This document shows positions 1 to 11,432 of a stretch of 64,000 bases of DNA, piece after piece. The position numbers and the translations under genes were made by a program. The notes under the pieces were generated by a model. That model ran no database searches and was not told the origin of the DNA. It worked only from the letters and a program-made list of their open reading frames with translations. Source of the DNA: Stagonosporopsis chrysanthemi (lineage: Eukaryota; Ascomycota; Dothideomycetes; Pleosporales; Didymellaceae); the NCBI GenBank assembly GCA_022560025.1, contig JAFISE010000001.1, positions 1 through 64,000 on the forward strand, in the 5' to 3' direction. Position 1 is the stretch's first letter. Each line of letters begins with the position of its first letter.

Positions 1-940
1 CTAGCTCTATAGGAGGCTTTTGTAAGGTCTTGCGCTTACTTATTTAAGGCAATTAGATAGATTTAGCAGCGTTAGCCTCTTCTTTTCTTTGTTGTTTTTT
101 AGCCTTCTTAGCAGCCTCTCTTAGGGCTTTCTCTTCCTTTGCCTTTACTTATTCTACTTTCTGCTGTTGCTTCTGCAGCTTATTTTAGAGCTTCTTTTGT
201 GCCTTAACATCCTTCTTATAAGCTTTATCTGCCTCTTTCTGCAGCTTTATCTCTTTGTTTGTTTTATAACGCTCCTCTTCTTTATAGACTTTCTATAGAG
301 ACTAAAGAACAGCTAAACTCTTATACTCTTTATCCTACTGCAGGTTAAGCTTTCTCTACTTCTGCTTAGAGGGCTTTTACTGCTAAAGTGTATTGCAAAG
401 GCTTTTGTTTTTAAGCTGTACAAGCTTTGTAGTAGTAGAGAGGTAAGAAATAGTATGCCTTAGCTGCTAGACCTTTTCTAAGTCCTAATCTTCTACTACC
501 TTATCTAGTATTTGTATAGCTTATTTCTAACTATTAGCTAGCACTAAGAATAGTATATAAAGTAGCTACCTGTGCTTATTTTTATATCTATTAACAATTA
601 TAGCTATATTAAGTAGTAATAAGCCTGTAACTTTAAAGAACCTAAAGATAAAGCTTAAAGTAAAAGTAGTTGTCTAAGTACTATAGAATAAGCAAAGAAA
701 GTCACGTTTAGTAACTTTAGCTATTACCTAGCTACTATAAAGGTGTTTAGTAAGCTGTTTAGAGTAGCTTATTACTAAAGGTAAGAATAAAGCTATATCT
801 AATAGCTATAGTATATAAGTACTATAAAGTAAAAATACTAGTAGTAGTATTCTATTATAATAGTAGTATCTAATAAATTTCTAAGTTATATATAAGCTAT
901 AGCTGTCTACTATAAGTAGTTGCTAACTTTAGTATACCTT
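1..940 (-). pseudogene. RIP-degraded pogo/Fot-like DDE transposase, C-terminal part
   Basis: Reading the minus strand from 940 down to 1 gives one continuous frame, broken mainly by TAG/TAA stops. It matches the later half of a Tc1/mariner pogo-type (DDE_1) transposase. In order it shows a block like LLIVDG around the second catalytic aspartate (near 915), a PPHST-like block, the family hallmark LQPLD (seen as LxLLD), an ITKxDF-like block, a block like ATGLWPLNP (seen as VTGLLLLN, near 630), then a long Lys/Glu/Ala-rich coiled tail. The C-terminus leaves the window at position 1. The N-terminal half, with the first catalytic aspartate and the DNA-binding domain, is missing because the frame stops exactly at the Gypsy LTR starting at 941. 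The family call rests on remembered motifs; the copy cannot be functional. Confidence 0.8.
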
Positions 941-1439
941 TATTACAATCTTGCAAAGAATACAGTACAGTGTAATAAGTAACTAACTAGAATTCTAATA
1001 AGAGCTAGAAATTAAAGCATAGGACAAAGTAATTACAAGTTATATAACTTGCTTATTAATAAGCATATATAGACTGTTAGTTGTTAAGAAGTATAATATA
1101 ATTCTACTTGTTAACAAGTAACTATAACTATATCTTATTAGACTAACTCTAGTTGCTTATTAACAAGTATTTTATAGTTATAGTATATAGCACAGTAAGA
1201 ATGCAAACTCTTATAGTTTGTATTTAACCTAAGTAATAATCTAAGTTATTAGATCTTAACTTTAACCTTTAAGCTAGATAGTCTACTCTATACTACTTAT
1301 TATTACTCTTACTTTTAAGATAGATAGATAGTATTTGTACTCTTTACTACAATTTCTTTTTAGCCTTTTGTTACTATATTTATTCTTAAGAACTAATTAA
1401 ATAGTACTTATAAGCTTTGCTTAAAGTACAATCTTAATA
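941..1439 (+). repeat. 5' LTR of the outer Gypsy element
   Basis: This 499-nt block aligns without visible length change to 14912-15410 and, in inverted orientation, to 19032-19567. It begins TATTACAATC, where the canonical TG has probably become TA, and ends CTTAATA, where the canonical CA has become TA. The boundaries were set where the copies stop resembling each other. Confidence 0.88.
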
Positions 1440-1559
1440 TTTTAAATACTTCTAAAATATCTACTACCTTAAGAAACTAAGCTACTCTAAGCAGCTTTAA
1501 TAAAGCTCTACTTGTATACAAAGTAGCTCTTAAAAGCAATATAATCTCTGTTGTAAAGC

Positions 1560-2400
1560 CTAACCTCTACTATAAAGACTGTAACAAGCTAGATAAATAG
1601 CTACTCTAGTAAAACTTATTCTTTACCTTCTAAGGACAGATTATACTAGAAGTCTAGCAAGTTACTCTTATAGCTAGTTATATGCGTAACTAAGCTCTAA
1701 AGTAGATTAAGCTATTCTTTTAATAGTATACTATAAGAGAAGCTTTAGACAAAGTTAATAAATAGATATACAATATTAACAACTTTAAAGAAAAGATTAA
1801 GACTATCTTTAGAGTTATTAATAAACTAAGCATTGCTTAATACAAGATTTAGCATATCTAATAGTAAGACTCTGCTACAGACTATACTGCTAACTTCTAA
1901 CAACCTATAGCTAACACTAACTAAGACAATACTACTTTACTTACTATGTTTTAATAAGGCTTTAAGCTAAGAGTTAAAGAAGAACTAATACATAGTAGTA
2001 TATAGCTTAATACTCTTAATATACTTATTTAAAAAACTATTAATATTAATAACTAACTCTATAAACTTAACTAAGAACTTAGTTGTAAAATTTGTAATAG
2101 CTAATAAAACACGTTTACTACCTAACAATGCTAGCTCTAGAGAGAAAACAACAACTTTTAATATAAGCAATATAAAAGATAATATCTATTTAACACCTTA
2201 CAATATATTTATATAGAAACTAGTAACTACTATAGGCTTAAAGCTATAGACCTTTCTAATCTTAATAAAGGACCTAAGTAATAAAACTATAAGAATAAGA
2301 GTAGTAAAGAAAGTAATAAGCCTTTAGTAACTTGTTATAGCTGTAGCAAACAAGGCTACTATACTAAAGACTGCTAAAGCAAGAACAAAGTTATACAGCA
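1560..2400 (+). pseudogene. gag remnant of the outer Gypsy element
   Basis: The plus frame reads through many TAG/TAA codons and ends in a retroviral-type CCHC zinc knuckle at 2333-2374. Cysteine codons are at 2333, 2342 and 2372, with the expected C-x2-C-x4-H-x4-C spacing. The histidine codon is now TAC (Tyr), which is a CAC-to-TAC RIP change. The preceding roughly 250 codons have the hydrophilic composition of a capsid-like region. Capsid identity comes only from position and spacing. The gene is dead. Confidence 0.75.
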
Positions 2401-3479
2401 GCTTAATATACTTACTAGCAAGATAGACTCTACTAATGCTAGTAAATAGAAAATACTTACTAAAGATATAGAATGTCTTATAAAAGATCTAAAGATAAGA
2501 TCTAGAATAGATAATAGATATATTATACTTAATAAAGACTAAAAAAGTGTCTAAAGCAGAGTACCTATGCTATATAAGCCTAACAAGGTTATATACTAAC
2601 TAGTATAGCAAGCAAAGAATATATACTAAAACCTAGTGTTTAAAGAAAACTATAATAAGATAATCTAAGTCTTAGACTAATAACTAGAAGAATAAGAACA
2701 CTAGACTAGTATTACTAACTATAAGTCTAACAAATACATAGCATATAATAAAGTAGTATATAACTAGAAGTACGCTTATAATAATAATATACTTAATATT
2801 ATAGATAATAAGCTTAAAGTAGCTTGTATTAAGTTGTAGAAGTTACTTTAGTAACTTTTAACTAACTATGCTAATATAACAACTTAAACTTAGATAATAA
2901 TACCTTCTTAAGTTTATAAGAACTATAAGAATACCTTAGTATCTATCTACTAGCTCTTAAAAATACAAGACAAATAGTAAGCAGAATAGTTTAATAAATA
3001 CTACTATAATAATTGTGTTATAACTGCTAAACTAAGACAATATAGCAAGGATGCACGTAGCCTAGATAAGCTTAACTTTAACAAGGCTCTAGCACAACGT
3101 AGCAGCTTGCTACTAATATATATACTAGACTTATAGAACTTACAACACTTTACTACTATATAGACTGTATATAGCAATAATAGCTGCGCAATATACTATA
3201 AAGACAAGCTTTATAGTAGATAGTTCTCTAGCACTAAATATAAGTATTACAAGAAATAGTATAAATATACTAATAATATATACAAAACTTACCTTTAAAA
3301 TAAATAATAATAGAAACACTTTCTAAGAGAAAAAACAACACTATATATATACTTAAAATAGTTACTAGTTAATAAATACTGCTTAAACTTATATTAGTAA
3401 TAATACTTACACTAAGACTATAAGCTTTATAAAGAAGCTAAGATATAGAATAGATTCTTTAACTTATATAAAATAGATA

Positions 3480-3965
3480 GTAAGAAAGAGCTTTTTTTAG
3501 ATATATACTAATATTAAGCGCTAGAGATTAATCTATTAATTCTATTAAGACTAATTACCTTATTAGAATTTCTGTTGTGCTAAATAGCTAATAGATAATA
3601 GTAATAGTAGACTTAAAAGTATAAAGAAATTACGTGTCTTAAGCTGCTATTAATTATGTAGGTATAATAAAGTAAAGAAAAGATAAGCTATACTCTTTAC
3701 AAGTTGCTAATAGAGAACTAAAAATAGAAGAATTCTTAGTAACTTATAAAGTAGTACTACAACCTCTAAGAATATAAGATTACTATAAGTTAATAACTCT
3801 AGACGTGTTAGGTATAGCTACCTACGCTATTATATTAAGATTACTATAGTTACAATGTTATAACTTATAGATAGATTAAACGTACAGTAAGTTAATACTA
3901 TAAAGAGACTATGTCTATAGTATATTATAGTTAAAGCTTCTAAGAGCTCTAGAGTGTAAGAAGCG
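3480..3965 (+). pseudogene. Aspartic protease remnant of the outer Gypsy pol
   Basis: The frame shows a degraded active-site block at about 3604-3640. The catalytic aspartate codon (3610-3612) survives, but the following Ser-Gly are now Leu-Lys (TTA AAA), consistent with RIP of TCA GGA. About 65 codons downstream is a block like VLGIATYAIIL followed by LQxYN, which matches the distal part of Gypsy retropepsins. The frame is then cut by the nested element at 3966 and pol resumes after 11432. Confidence 0.75.
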
Positions 3966-4199
3966 TGCTACTAAGAGCTATTGCTAGCGTAAACTAGATA
4001 AATTTAGTAGTAAATAACTATAGTATAGTAGCTTTTTATTTATAAGAGCTGTAGCTAGAGCCTAGTAAGCTCTAGCTCTAGCTTGCAGAGTTTTTGTACT
4101 CTGCTTTAAAGGTAAGATAGTTCTGTAGCAGAGCCCTAGTAAGTCTAATCCTAAAGTACGTAAGTGCTAAGGCGCTAGTTGTAGGCCTAGCCTATTATA
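3966..4199 (-). repeat. 3' LTR of the inner Gypsy element
   Basis: This block aligns without gaps over 234 nt to 11199-11432. I counted about 20 differences, all transitions. The ends are TG...TA here and TG...CA in the partner, the TG/CA termini of an LTR with one end mutated. Confidence 0.9.
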
Positions 4200-4200
4200 G

Positions 4201-4216
4201 TACTCTCTTACTTTAG
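4201..4216 (-). other. Polypurine tract of the inner Gypsy element
   Basis: The minus strand reads AAAGTAAGAGAGTAC immediately before the 3' LTR. A purine run at this place primes plus-strand DNA synthesis in LTR retrotransposons, so its position supports the minus orientation. Confidence 0.55.
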
Positions 4217-4218
4217 GC

Positions 4219-5500
4219 TTGTTTATTTTACGCGTTAGACTTAAAACAACTCTCTTAGCATCTATCTCTTACTTGCCTTACTATATTTGTTGTAACACAG
4301 CTTTGCTGCCCTGCTTGCCCTTGCCTACCTGTCCTGTTTTGTTGCTTACTATAGTTGTTAAACCTAAGAACAGGTCTGCATACAAGCGTACTAGCAGCAG
4401 CCCTGCTTAGGTACCCTGCGTCTTTCTCTTACTCTAACGCGTCTTTTTGCTAATTACTAGCAGTTAACCTCTAGTAAGAAGTCTAAGTCTGTACTGCTGC
4501 CTTTGCTAACTAAGAAGTACAGTGTTGTTATCCTAGAGTTGTCTAGCTTCTTCTCTAAGCAGGTACTTAAGCAGCTTAATAGTAATATCTAGCTATTAGA
4601 GTTAGAAGGTAAAGATAAAACCTTGCTTAAAAGCAAGCTTAAGGACCCCTAAGCTTACTGCTACTACCTTTTTAACAACCTTAACTGCGTGTTTAACAAC
4701 ACGCCTTCTTACTAGAGCTGCAAGGCTATGCACAGCTGCTGTGTTAAGGTAAGTTCTAGTTCCTTTGCTCTAACACTTATTTATACTAATTAGTAATAGC
4801 TGCCTTACAAGTATTAAGGTAAGGTTACTAAGTTTCTTACACTGTCTGCCTAATCTTTTAAGACAGTAAAGCAGTGCTATTATTAGCTTAGCTTTATACT
4901 TATCTCTATCTATAATAACCTTGTAAAACGTTAGAATCTTAAGCACAATAGTACTTTAGCCTTGTACCCTAGCTCTAGAAAGAGTACATAGTCTAGTTAT
5001 AACCTAGACTAGTCTAAGTATAAAGAAGAGCTTAATAATAATACTAACACTATAGCCTACTACAAAGGTATTGTTCTAGCCTAGGACACTGTTAAGTGTC
5101 TAGAGCAAATTGTGCACACTTAAGAGGCGTCTGTAAAAGTCTAGAAAAAGCTCTTCTAGTAGGTCTGTCTGCAAGTAAGCCTTTCTTCTTAACTTCTTAT
5201 TCTTAGCTTATAGACATTTGCTAACATGCGTTATAGTCTTATACACTCTATAAGATTAGAAGCTGTCTATCTAGCCTTAATAACAACTAGCGTGCTAAGA
5301 ACCTTGTCTACTTAACTTGTTCTGCCTCTGCTAAAGCCTTTGCAGAGCTAATAGACAAGTTTAAGGCAGAGTGCAGTACGCAGACAGCTAAGTGTTGCTA
5401 CTGCAAGGATAAGACTGCTCTGTCTATTAAGTCTAAGAGTGCTAGTAAGCTAGGTTCTAAAGTAAAGAGCTCTAAAAGTATAGAAGTAAAGTTAGTATAG
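4219..5500 (+). pseudogene. Unrecognised spliced antisense reading frame inside the inner Gypsy element
   Basis: A plus-strand frame lies antisense to the element, between its chromodomain and 3' LTR. It can be followed as exon 4219-4410, a GT-AG gap 4411-4460 (50 nt, with CTAAC inside), exon 4461-4748, a GT-AG gap 4749-4799 (51 nt, GTAAGT donor, TACTAAT branch-like box, TAG acceptor), exon 4800-5174, a short 32-nt GT-AG gap 5175-5206 that shifts frame, and a final block 5207-5500. The gaps keep the reading in frame and the joined frame is broken only by TAG/TAA. The tail has a Cys cluster (AKCCYCKDK) and a Lys/Ser-rich end. The frame starts at a TTG, possibly a mutated ATG or an internal codon. 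No family was recognised. It may be a captured gene or an antisense gene of the element. Confidence 0.5.
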
Positions 5501-5830
5501 TTTTTGTAGTTTTTGTCTTTAGTATACTCTATCTACTCTTTCTACCTTTTATATCTTAACCTATATATACTTATAAAGCTATAGACTTAGGTGTGTATAG
5601 TACTCTAGCTTAGACTTTTAGTATTTTTGTTTTAGTCTAGGCTAGAAAGATTGTGTGCTATTTCTAGTAGGTTAGCTCTCTTTTACTAAGATCTCTTAAC
5701 TCTTCCTTTAGGTTTGCTTATACTTTTTAGACAGGCGCTCTCTTTCTTCTATTCTTTAGCAAGGGTTAGACAGTATCTACTTGTTTAGAGCTAACTACTT
5801 GCGTAGGCTTTGTATATGTCCTTAGTCTAA

Positions 5831-5985
5831 CGCTCTTTGTCTTGTTCCTTAATACAGGTTAGAAGATATTAACCTGCTTAAGTTTAACTTCTATATATAC
5901 TCTTATATATTCTTTAGCTAGATGCTCTTTGTCCTGTTCTCTAGTATAGGTTGTAAGACATTAACTTGTTTAAGTTTAACTCCTG
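5831..5985. repeat. Imperfect direct duplication of about 60 nt
   Basis: The stretch starting GCTCTTTG at 5832 (through an AATACAGGTTAGAAG-type core to AAGTTTAACTTCT, about 5892) recurs from 5924 to about 5984. The differences are mostly transitions and the repeat period is 92 nt. It lies in the non-pol part of the inner Gypsy element. Confidence 0.7.
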
Positions 5986-6049
5986 TCTGTGCTTGCGCAC
6001 TTCTTCTAGTAGTCTAGTATCTTACTATACTGTTTAACTTTTTCTTTTC

Positions 6050-9000
6050 TCTATTTCTACTAGAGTATATTTAAGAGAATTTTCTTGCAGAAATCTTATA
6101 GTAGGTTTCTATCTAGGCTCCTTCTTCTTACTATCTTATTTAACTACTTGTCTAGTGCTTTAAGTAGTTTATAAGTTGCACTGCTCTCTTATATGTAAGC
6201 AGCGTGTCCTGTCTATACTATTAGGTACTTATAATCTTTTCTTCTTAGCTTAACAAGTCTCTCTATACAGATCTTTTCTACTATCTATTCTTCTGCTACA
6301 GACCTGTTGTTATTTAAGATAACTAAGAGTAAGAGTTAAGAGTTGTTAGATTGCTAGCCTGTTAGAAGATTCTGCAGATGCAGTTGCAATTAGTCTACGT
6401 AGAATACTAGATAGATTTTTTCTAGAACGTTAAGTTTAATATTATAGGAAGAGATTACTTTAAAGACTATAAACTTGCAGTTCTTCTAATCTAGTTTCTA
6501 ACTAGCTCTGTTGTTTAAGAAGTAGTTACCTAGTTTTAACTATACCTTGTCTCTTACTCTAAACTACAGAGCTTCCTTCTTATACTTGTTTGCGTAGAGT
6601 TCTAAAGCTTGTTGCAACTCTACTATCTTAGCCTAGACAAATTAGAATGTAGCTTTAAACTTTTCTACTATAGCTACTACTATTTGTACTAAGTTATACA
6701 CTTTTTAGTTAAAGACGTCTGTGTTTTCTTCTAGGTCCTTGTAGATAGAATCTATATTATATCTATGCTAGAAGAAGAATAAGCTAATACTAGTAGCTGC
6801 AGCTACTCTTCTTTAGATTGCAATCTAGGCTACTAGGATAAGCGCTGCCTAGTCCTTCTAGTCCTAGCTAACAAATACTCTAAGCTACTTTTCTACTACT
6901 AAGTTTATTTGTTTAGTAGTTCTGTCTATTTAAAAGTAATACACAGTTAACAGTCTTTTATTAATCTCTAACTTTGCATATATTACGCACTAGAAGTTGC
7001 TTACAAATTAGGCTCTCTAGTTAGATACTATAGCCTCTAGTACCTAATAGTATACTACTACTTAGAATACAAACGCTTCTGCTACTATCTTAATAGTAAG
7101 GTCTAGTAGCAGGATTAAGACTAAATCTTTAGACAACTAACATATAACTACTATTAGGTTCCTTAAGCCTCTACTGTCTAAGAAGTCTATTACAAAGTCT
7201 ATAGATATTTTCTTCTATATCTTGTCTAAGAGTAGTAAGAGCTTTAGCAGGCCTTGTTTTAGTTTCTGCTATAGTTTAGTTCTCTTACAGACATTGTAGT
7301 TTTCTATAAATCTTTAGATTACAGACAATATTCCTAGCTAAAAGTAGTTCTTTAAAAGTATAGCATAGGTATTTTCTCTACTTAGGTGCCTAGCAATTAG
7401 TAAACAGTAGGTGTTGTTAATAATTTTGCCCTGCAACACTTTAGAGTCTAGGACCTATTTTCTTCCTTAGTATAACAACCTTCTTTAATTATCTAGTAAG
7501 TATTTAGACAGGGACGCCTTAATACCTAGCTAAGGGGGAAATTTCTAAGCGCTATCTATTATAGCTTGTTTAGCTAGCTAGTACGTAGAGTTGTCTATTG
7601 CTGCTGTTTCCTAAGTTGTCTTTAACTTATCTAGTGTATTAAAGGTATCTTTAAGTAGTAGTCTGTGTCTGTATTATAGTGTCTGTGTAACAACAGTTGT
7701 CTAGTTACTACTTTGTATTGTTGCCAAGGCAACTATAAAGGGGACTGCTATAGTGTTAAGCTAGATATTTATAGCAAACAGGACTCTAGCTCCTGCCTCT
7801 TTCTTTTCTTCTTCTTTCTACTCTCTTAATTATTTAACGTAAGTAAACAGTTTTAAAAGTTAGAACTCTCTAGTCTAATATTACTTGTCTTACTTAGATA
7901 TAGCAACGTGTTCTTCCTGTCTAGACAGTGTATTAGCTTAACTATTAATTAAGCTAGGTTAGTATATAAATATAAGGTTAAACTAGCTTAGCAGGCTTGC
8001 CTATTAAATGTGTTACTCTAAAAGCAGCTAGGTTATACAGAAGTACTCTAGATTCTTGTAGTTAGTAATAACTACAAAATCCTTAACTTGTCTTAGTTCT
8101 ATTAACTACTTATTAAAGTATTTAATTATAGCAAGCATTTCCTTATTATAGATAGTGTAGTTAACTTCTGCCTTGTTATTTTTTGCAGAAAAGTACGCTA
8201 CTGTGTGTAGTTAGTTATTATAACTGTACTAAGACAGCATGCCTCTAGTTGCCTATCTTAATATGTTATACTTAAGCACTGTCTTAAGCTCTAGGTTAAA
8301 GTTAGCAAGAGATAGTTCTGCTATAAAGGCGGCTTTTAGCTCCTTAAAAGAGTATTATTGCTTTAGTTCCTACTTAAAGTTTATGTTCTTCTTAGTAAGC
8401 TTAGTTAACAGCTCTACTATCTGTAAGAAGTTGTTAATAAACTACTAGTAGAAGTTTGCAAACCCTATAAAACTACGCACTCCCTTTACTAATTTAGGGG
8501 GTTCCTACTTCTTAATAGTAGAGATTTTCTCTAGGTCTATACTAATCTCTTTCTCTACTTTAATAATAAAGCCTAAGTACTTAGTGTGTTTTACTAAGAA
8601 CTTGCTCTTACTAATATTAAGGTGTAAGCCTGCTTTCTCTAGCTTTTAGACAACTTTAATAACTTTCCTCTTGTAGTCTTCTTAAGACCTATCTAAGTAG
8701 ATAAGCATATTGTCTATGTAAGCAGAGCAGTACTTGTCTAAGTATTCTCTTAGTACCTAGTTAATGTACCTCTAGAAGGTGCTTAGAGTATTAGCTAGCT
8801 TAAACAGAGTTACTAGCTACTTATATAGTCTAAAACAAGTGTAGAATACTATTTTTTACTTATTTCTTTTAGCAATGCAGATCTTGTAGAAAGCCTAGAT
8901 TATATTAACCTTTGTAAACTATCTAGCCTTTAAGATCTAGGACAGTGTCTTGTAGATAAAGAAGAGTAAATACCTGTCCTTCTTTGTTACTGTGTTAAGC

Positions 9001-9800
9001 GCTTAATAGTCTATGCAAAAGCGCAGTCCTTCTCTAGGTTTCTTAGCAAAGAGAACAGAGGCTGCAGCGCTTAACTTGCTTACCTAGATAAATCCTTAGT
9101 CTAAGTAGCTAGTTAATTCTTGCTAAAGGACTAGAAGCTCTTCCTATAATATATTATAGAGCAGCCCCTATAGTATTATAGTAGGCTTGCTATTCTTCTT
9201 AATTAAGTTAATAGAGTAGTTAATATCCTTACCCTAGTGTAGTGCTAGTTAGTCTGCTTTAGCCCTTAGGAAGGTCTAGTACTCTCTCTAGAGGTAATCT
9301 AAGAAGACTAAGAGAGGATTAATAAAGTCTTTCTTCTTTAGTGCCTTATTAATGTCTGCTATAGACACTGTAAAGATCTAGATACCTAACCTATATTTCT
9401 TTAACTACCTTTTTAACTAGGTGTACAGTTCTGCAGATACAAAGGTTAGTTTTTTTTCTAGGAGTATTTCTTCTTTGCTTTTAATACGTGTCTGTAATAA
9501 GTAGATAAAGATTAACTTCTTCTTAGGCGCTACTCTTACATTGTTTTAGTCTATCTATAGCTAACCTAAGATAAGGTTATATTCTTCTTCTCTTTAAAAG
9601 ATATAAGCCTATAGAGTCTCTTTGTGTCTTTTAATATCTATGTTAAGCCTTGCAGCTTCTATTATCTATAACATTTTCTTAGCAACTCTAGTTATCTTTC
9701 TCTCTTTAATTAGAGAATACTGTAGATAATTTTATTTTACAAACTTTAAAGATATAATACTGTATATTAAGCACCTAGTATCTATTAAGGTATATACTAT
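6050..9800 (-). pseudogene. pol remnant of the inner Gypsy element (RT, RNase H, integrase, chromodomain)
   Basis: The minus strand shows, in order, a reverse transcriptase block like SVLFAKKPREGLRFCIDY (near 9000-9080), the polymerase box as YIDN (near 8725; the usual second aspartate of YxDD is Asn, a RIP-type change), and an RNase H region about 7950-8460. An integrase core follows at about 6560-7420, with IDFVIDF-, IVSD- and DRTTKQIN-like blocks around the DDE residues. A chromodomain near 6150-6330 has blocks like KIYLVFYVDQL and VEKIC...LVKLRRK...YLIV. This order defines a chromovirus pol. Stops are TAG/TAA in every domain. Confidence 0.82.
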
Positions 9801-10279
9801 AGCAGTGTTATCTACAATAGTGTGCAACAATATAGGCTTTCTGTCTAGCTATCTTTTCCTAAACTGCTAGAAGGTTTCTTTGCCTTTATTATTCTACTTT
9901 CTTAACCTCTGCCTGCGTTTTTAAGCAGAGGTATCTAGTTTTCTAAATCTTTAGAGTTACTATCTTGTCTTTCTAAGTAGTTATTTACTATAGCTGTTTA
10001 GACTAAGACGTAGTTTAAACGTCTTACAAGTGCTAGCTTGTATTTATTTAAGTAGTATTCTTCTATTCTGCATCTAATATATAGGTTATTAGTACAGCGT
10101 CTATTAACTTTTTTTTAAGTCTGCTATTTAGCTCTTTTTCTATTATCCTAGGACTTACAACTAGTATAGGCTTGTATAGTAAGTTCTTAGTCTATTTTGT
10201 TATCTTGTTACTTCTAGCTATAGCAGCTAAAGTTAATAGAGTTATTATTGTGCACTTTTGTATATTTTAAGTTAATATC

Positions 10280-11160
10280 TATCTTTAAGACGTAGCCTAT
10301 AAGTTCTTGCAGGGTCTATTTATCTAAGATATTAACTAAGACTATCTTGTCTTAAAGATTGCTCTAGATTGCAGCTATATACTAAGTCTTTAGGTTGCAG
10401 GTGTTCCTTTCCTCTGCTGTATTATAAGCTAGCTAGATAAACTCTGTGTTAAAGGCTTCTAATAATCTATACTTCTATATAACAATTGTCTAGAGTTTTA
10501 TTTAAGACCTTTCCTTAAACTAAGAGTCTTAGTATTGTTTGTCTAGGAAGGTCTAGAAGTCCTTAACAGTACTGTATAGGTTTCTATCCTTCTATAATAG
10601 TCCTATATTAGCAGTATTTCTTTCTAACTAGTTAAAGATGTACGCTATACTATAGACTAGATTATTGCCTTGCAAGCAGAGTCTGTCTACTATTTATACC
10701 TTAAACGTTTAGTACGCCTTTCTTTGTCTATTAAACTTGCTTATATTAAAGAGTTTAATTAGTTTTGTAGTCTAGAGGTTTAACAACGTAGGTGTAAAGA
10801 GAGACGCTTGCTGTAAGGCAATATAAGCTTAGACTTAGGCCTAAACAAGAGCTTGTATATATTCTTAGATAGCTAGGTCTTAGAAAGACAGGCTCTCTAG
10901 AGGTCTAGATAGTACCTTAATAATAGTGTTGTCTAGGAGAGAGGCCTATGCTAGATAAGTAGCTAACCTTCCTATAACTTGTTAGAGAACCTAATCTCTA
11001 AAGACTTCTAGCACTGTAAAAGTAGCAACCTATTCTTGCATAGCTCTATAGATGTCTAAACAAGAGTTGTCTACTTAACAGAGCTCTAAGCTAAAGTCTG
11101 CTAACTGCCTTACAGTGTTGTTAACTTTGTTAGCTATAGTTAGGGGGTCTCTTAACGTCC
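10280..11160 (-). pseudogene. Probable gag remnant of the inner Gypsy element
   Basis: Just inside the 5' LTR a minus-strand frame runs for about 290 codons with only TAG/TAA stops. It begins near PTPIRTLRDPLTIANK and is rich in charged and aliphatic residues. Its position between the LTR and pol argues for gag. I found no CCHC knuckle, so the assignment is positional. Confidence 0.5.
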
Positions 11161-11198
11161 TAATAGGAGTAGGTAACTAAATTTAATTATAAGGGGCG

Positions 11199-11432
11199 TG
11201 CTGCTAAAAGCTATTACTAGCGTAAACTAGATAAATTTAGTAGTAAATAACTATAGTGTAGTAGCCCCTTATTTATAGGAGCTGTAGCTAGGGCCTAGCA
11301 GGCTCTAGCTCTAGCTTGCAGAGTTTTTGTACTCTGCTTTAGAGGTAAGATAGTTCTGTAGCAGAGCCCTAGTAAGTCTGATCCTAAGGCACGTAAGTAC
11401 TAAGGCGCTAGTCGCAGGCCTAGCCTGTTACA
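11199..11432 (-). repeat. 5' LTR of the inner Gypsy element
   Basis: This is the partner of 3966-4199: same 234-nt length, TG...CA termini, and all visible differences are transitions. It is the less mutated of the two copies; for example a CCCC run here reads CTTT in the other copy. Confidence 0.9.

Larger units (their letters stand above)
3966..11432 (-). mobile_element. Inner Ty3/Gypsy chromovirus nested in the outer element
   Basis: Two 234-nt direct repeats (3966-4199 and 11199-11432) enclose minus-strand gag, reverse transcriptase, RNase H, integrase and chromodomain remnants. A purine-rich tract on the minus strand (about 4201-4216) adjoins the 3' LTR, as a polypurine tract should. 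The insertion separates the protease from the reverse transcriptase of the outer element, so it is younger than that element. The flanking pentamers AAGCG (3961-3965) and GAGTA (11433-11437) differ only by transitions and could both derive from one GAGCG duplication. About 1.8 kb between the chromodomain and the 3' LTR is not pol and holds an antisense reading frame. Confidence 0.9.

Noticed and set aside
5175..5206. Treating the 32-nt GT-AG gap in the antisense frame as a normal intron
   Set aside because: It is shorter than known working introns. It may be a deletion-damaged intron or a frameshift, so it is reported as uncertain.
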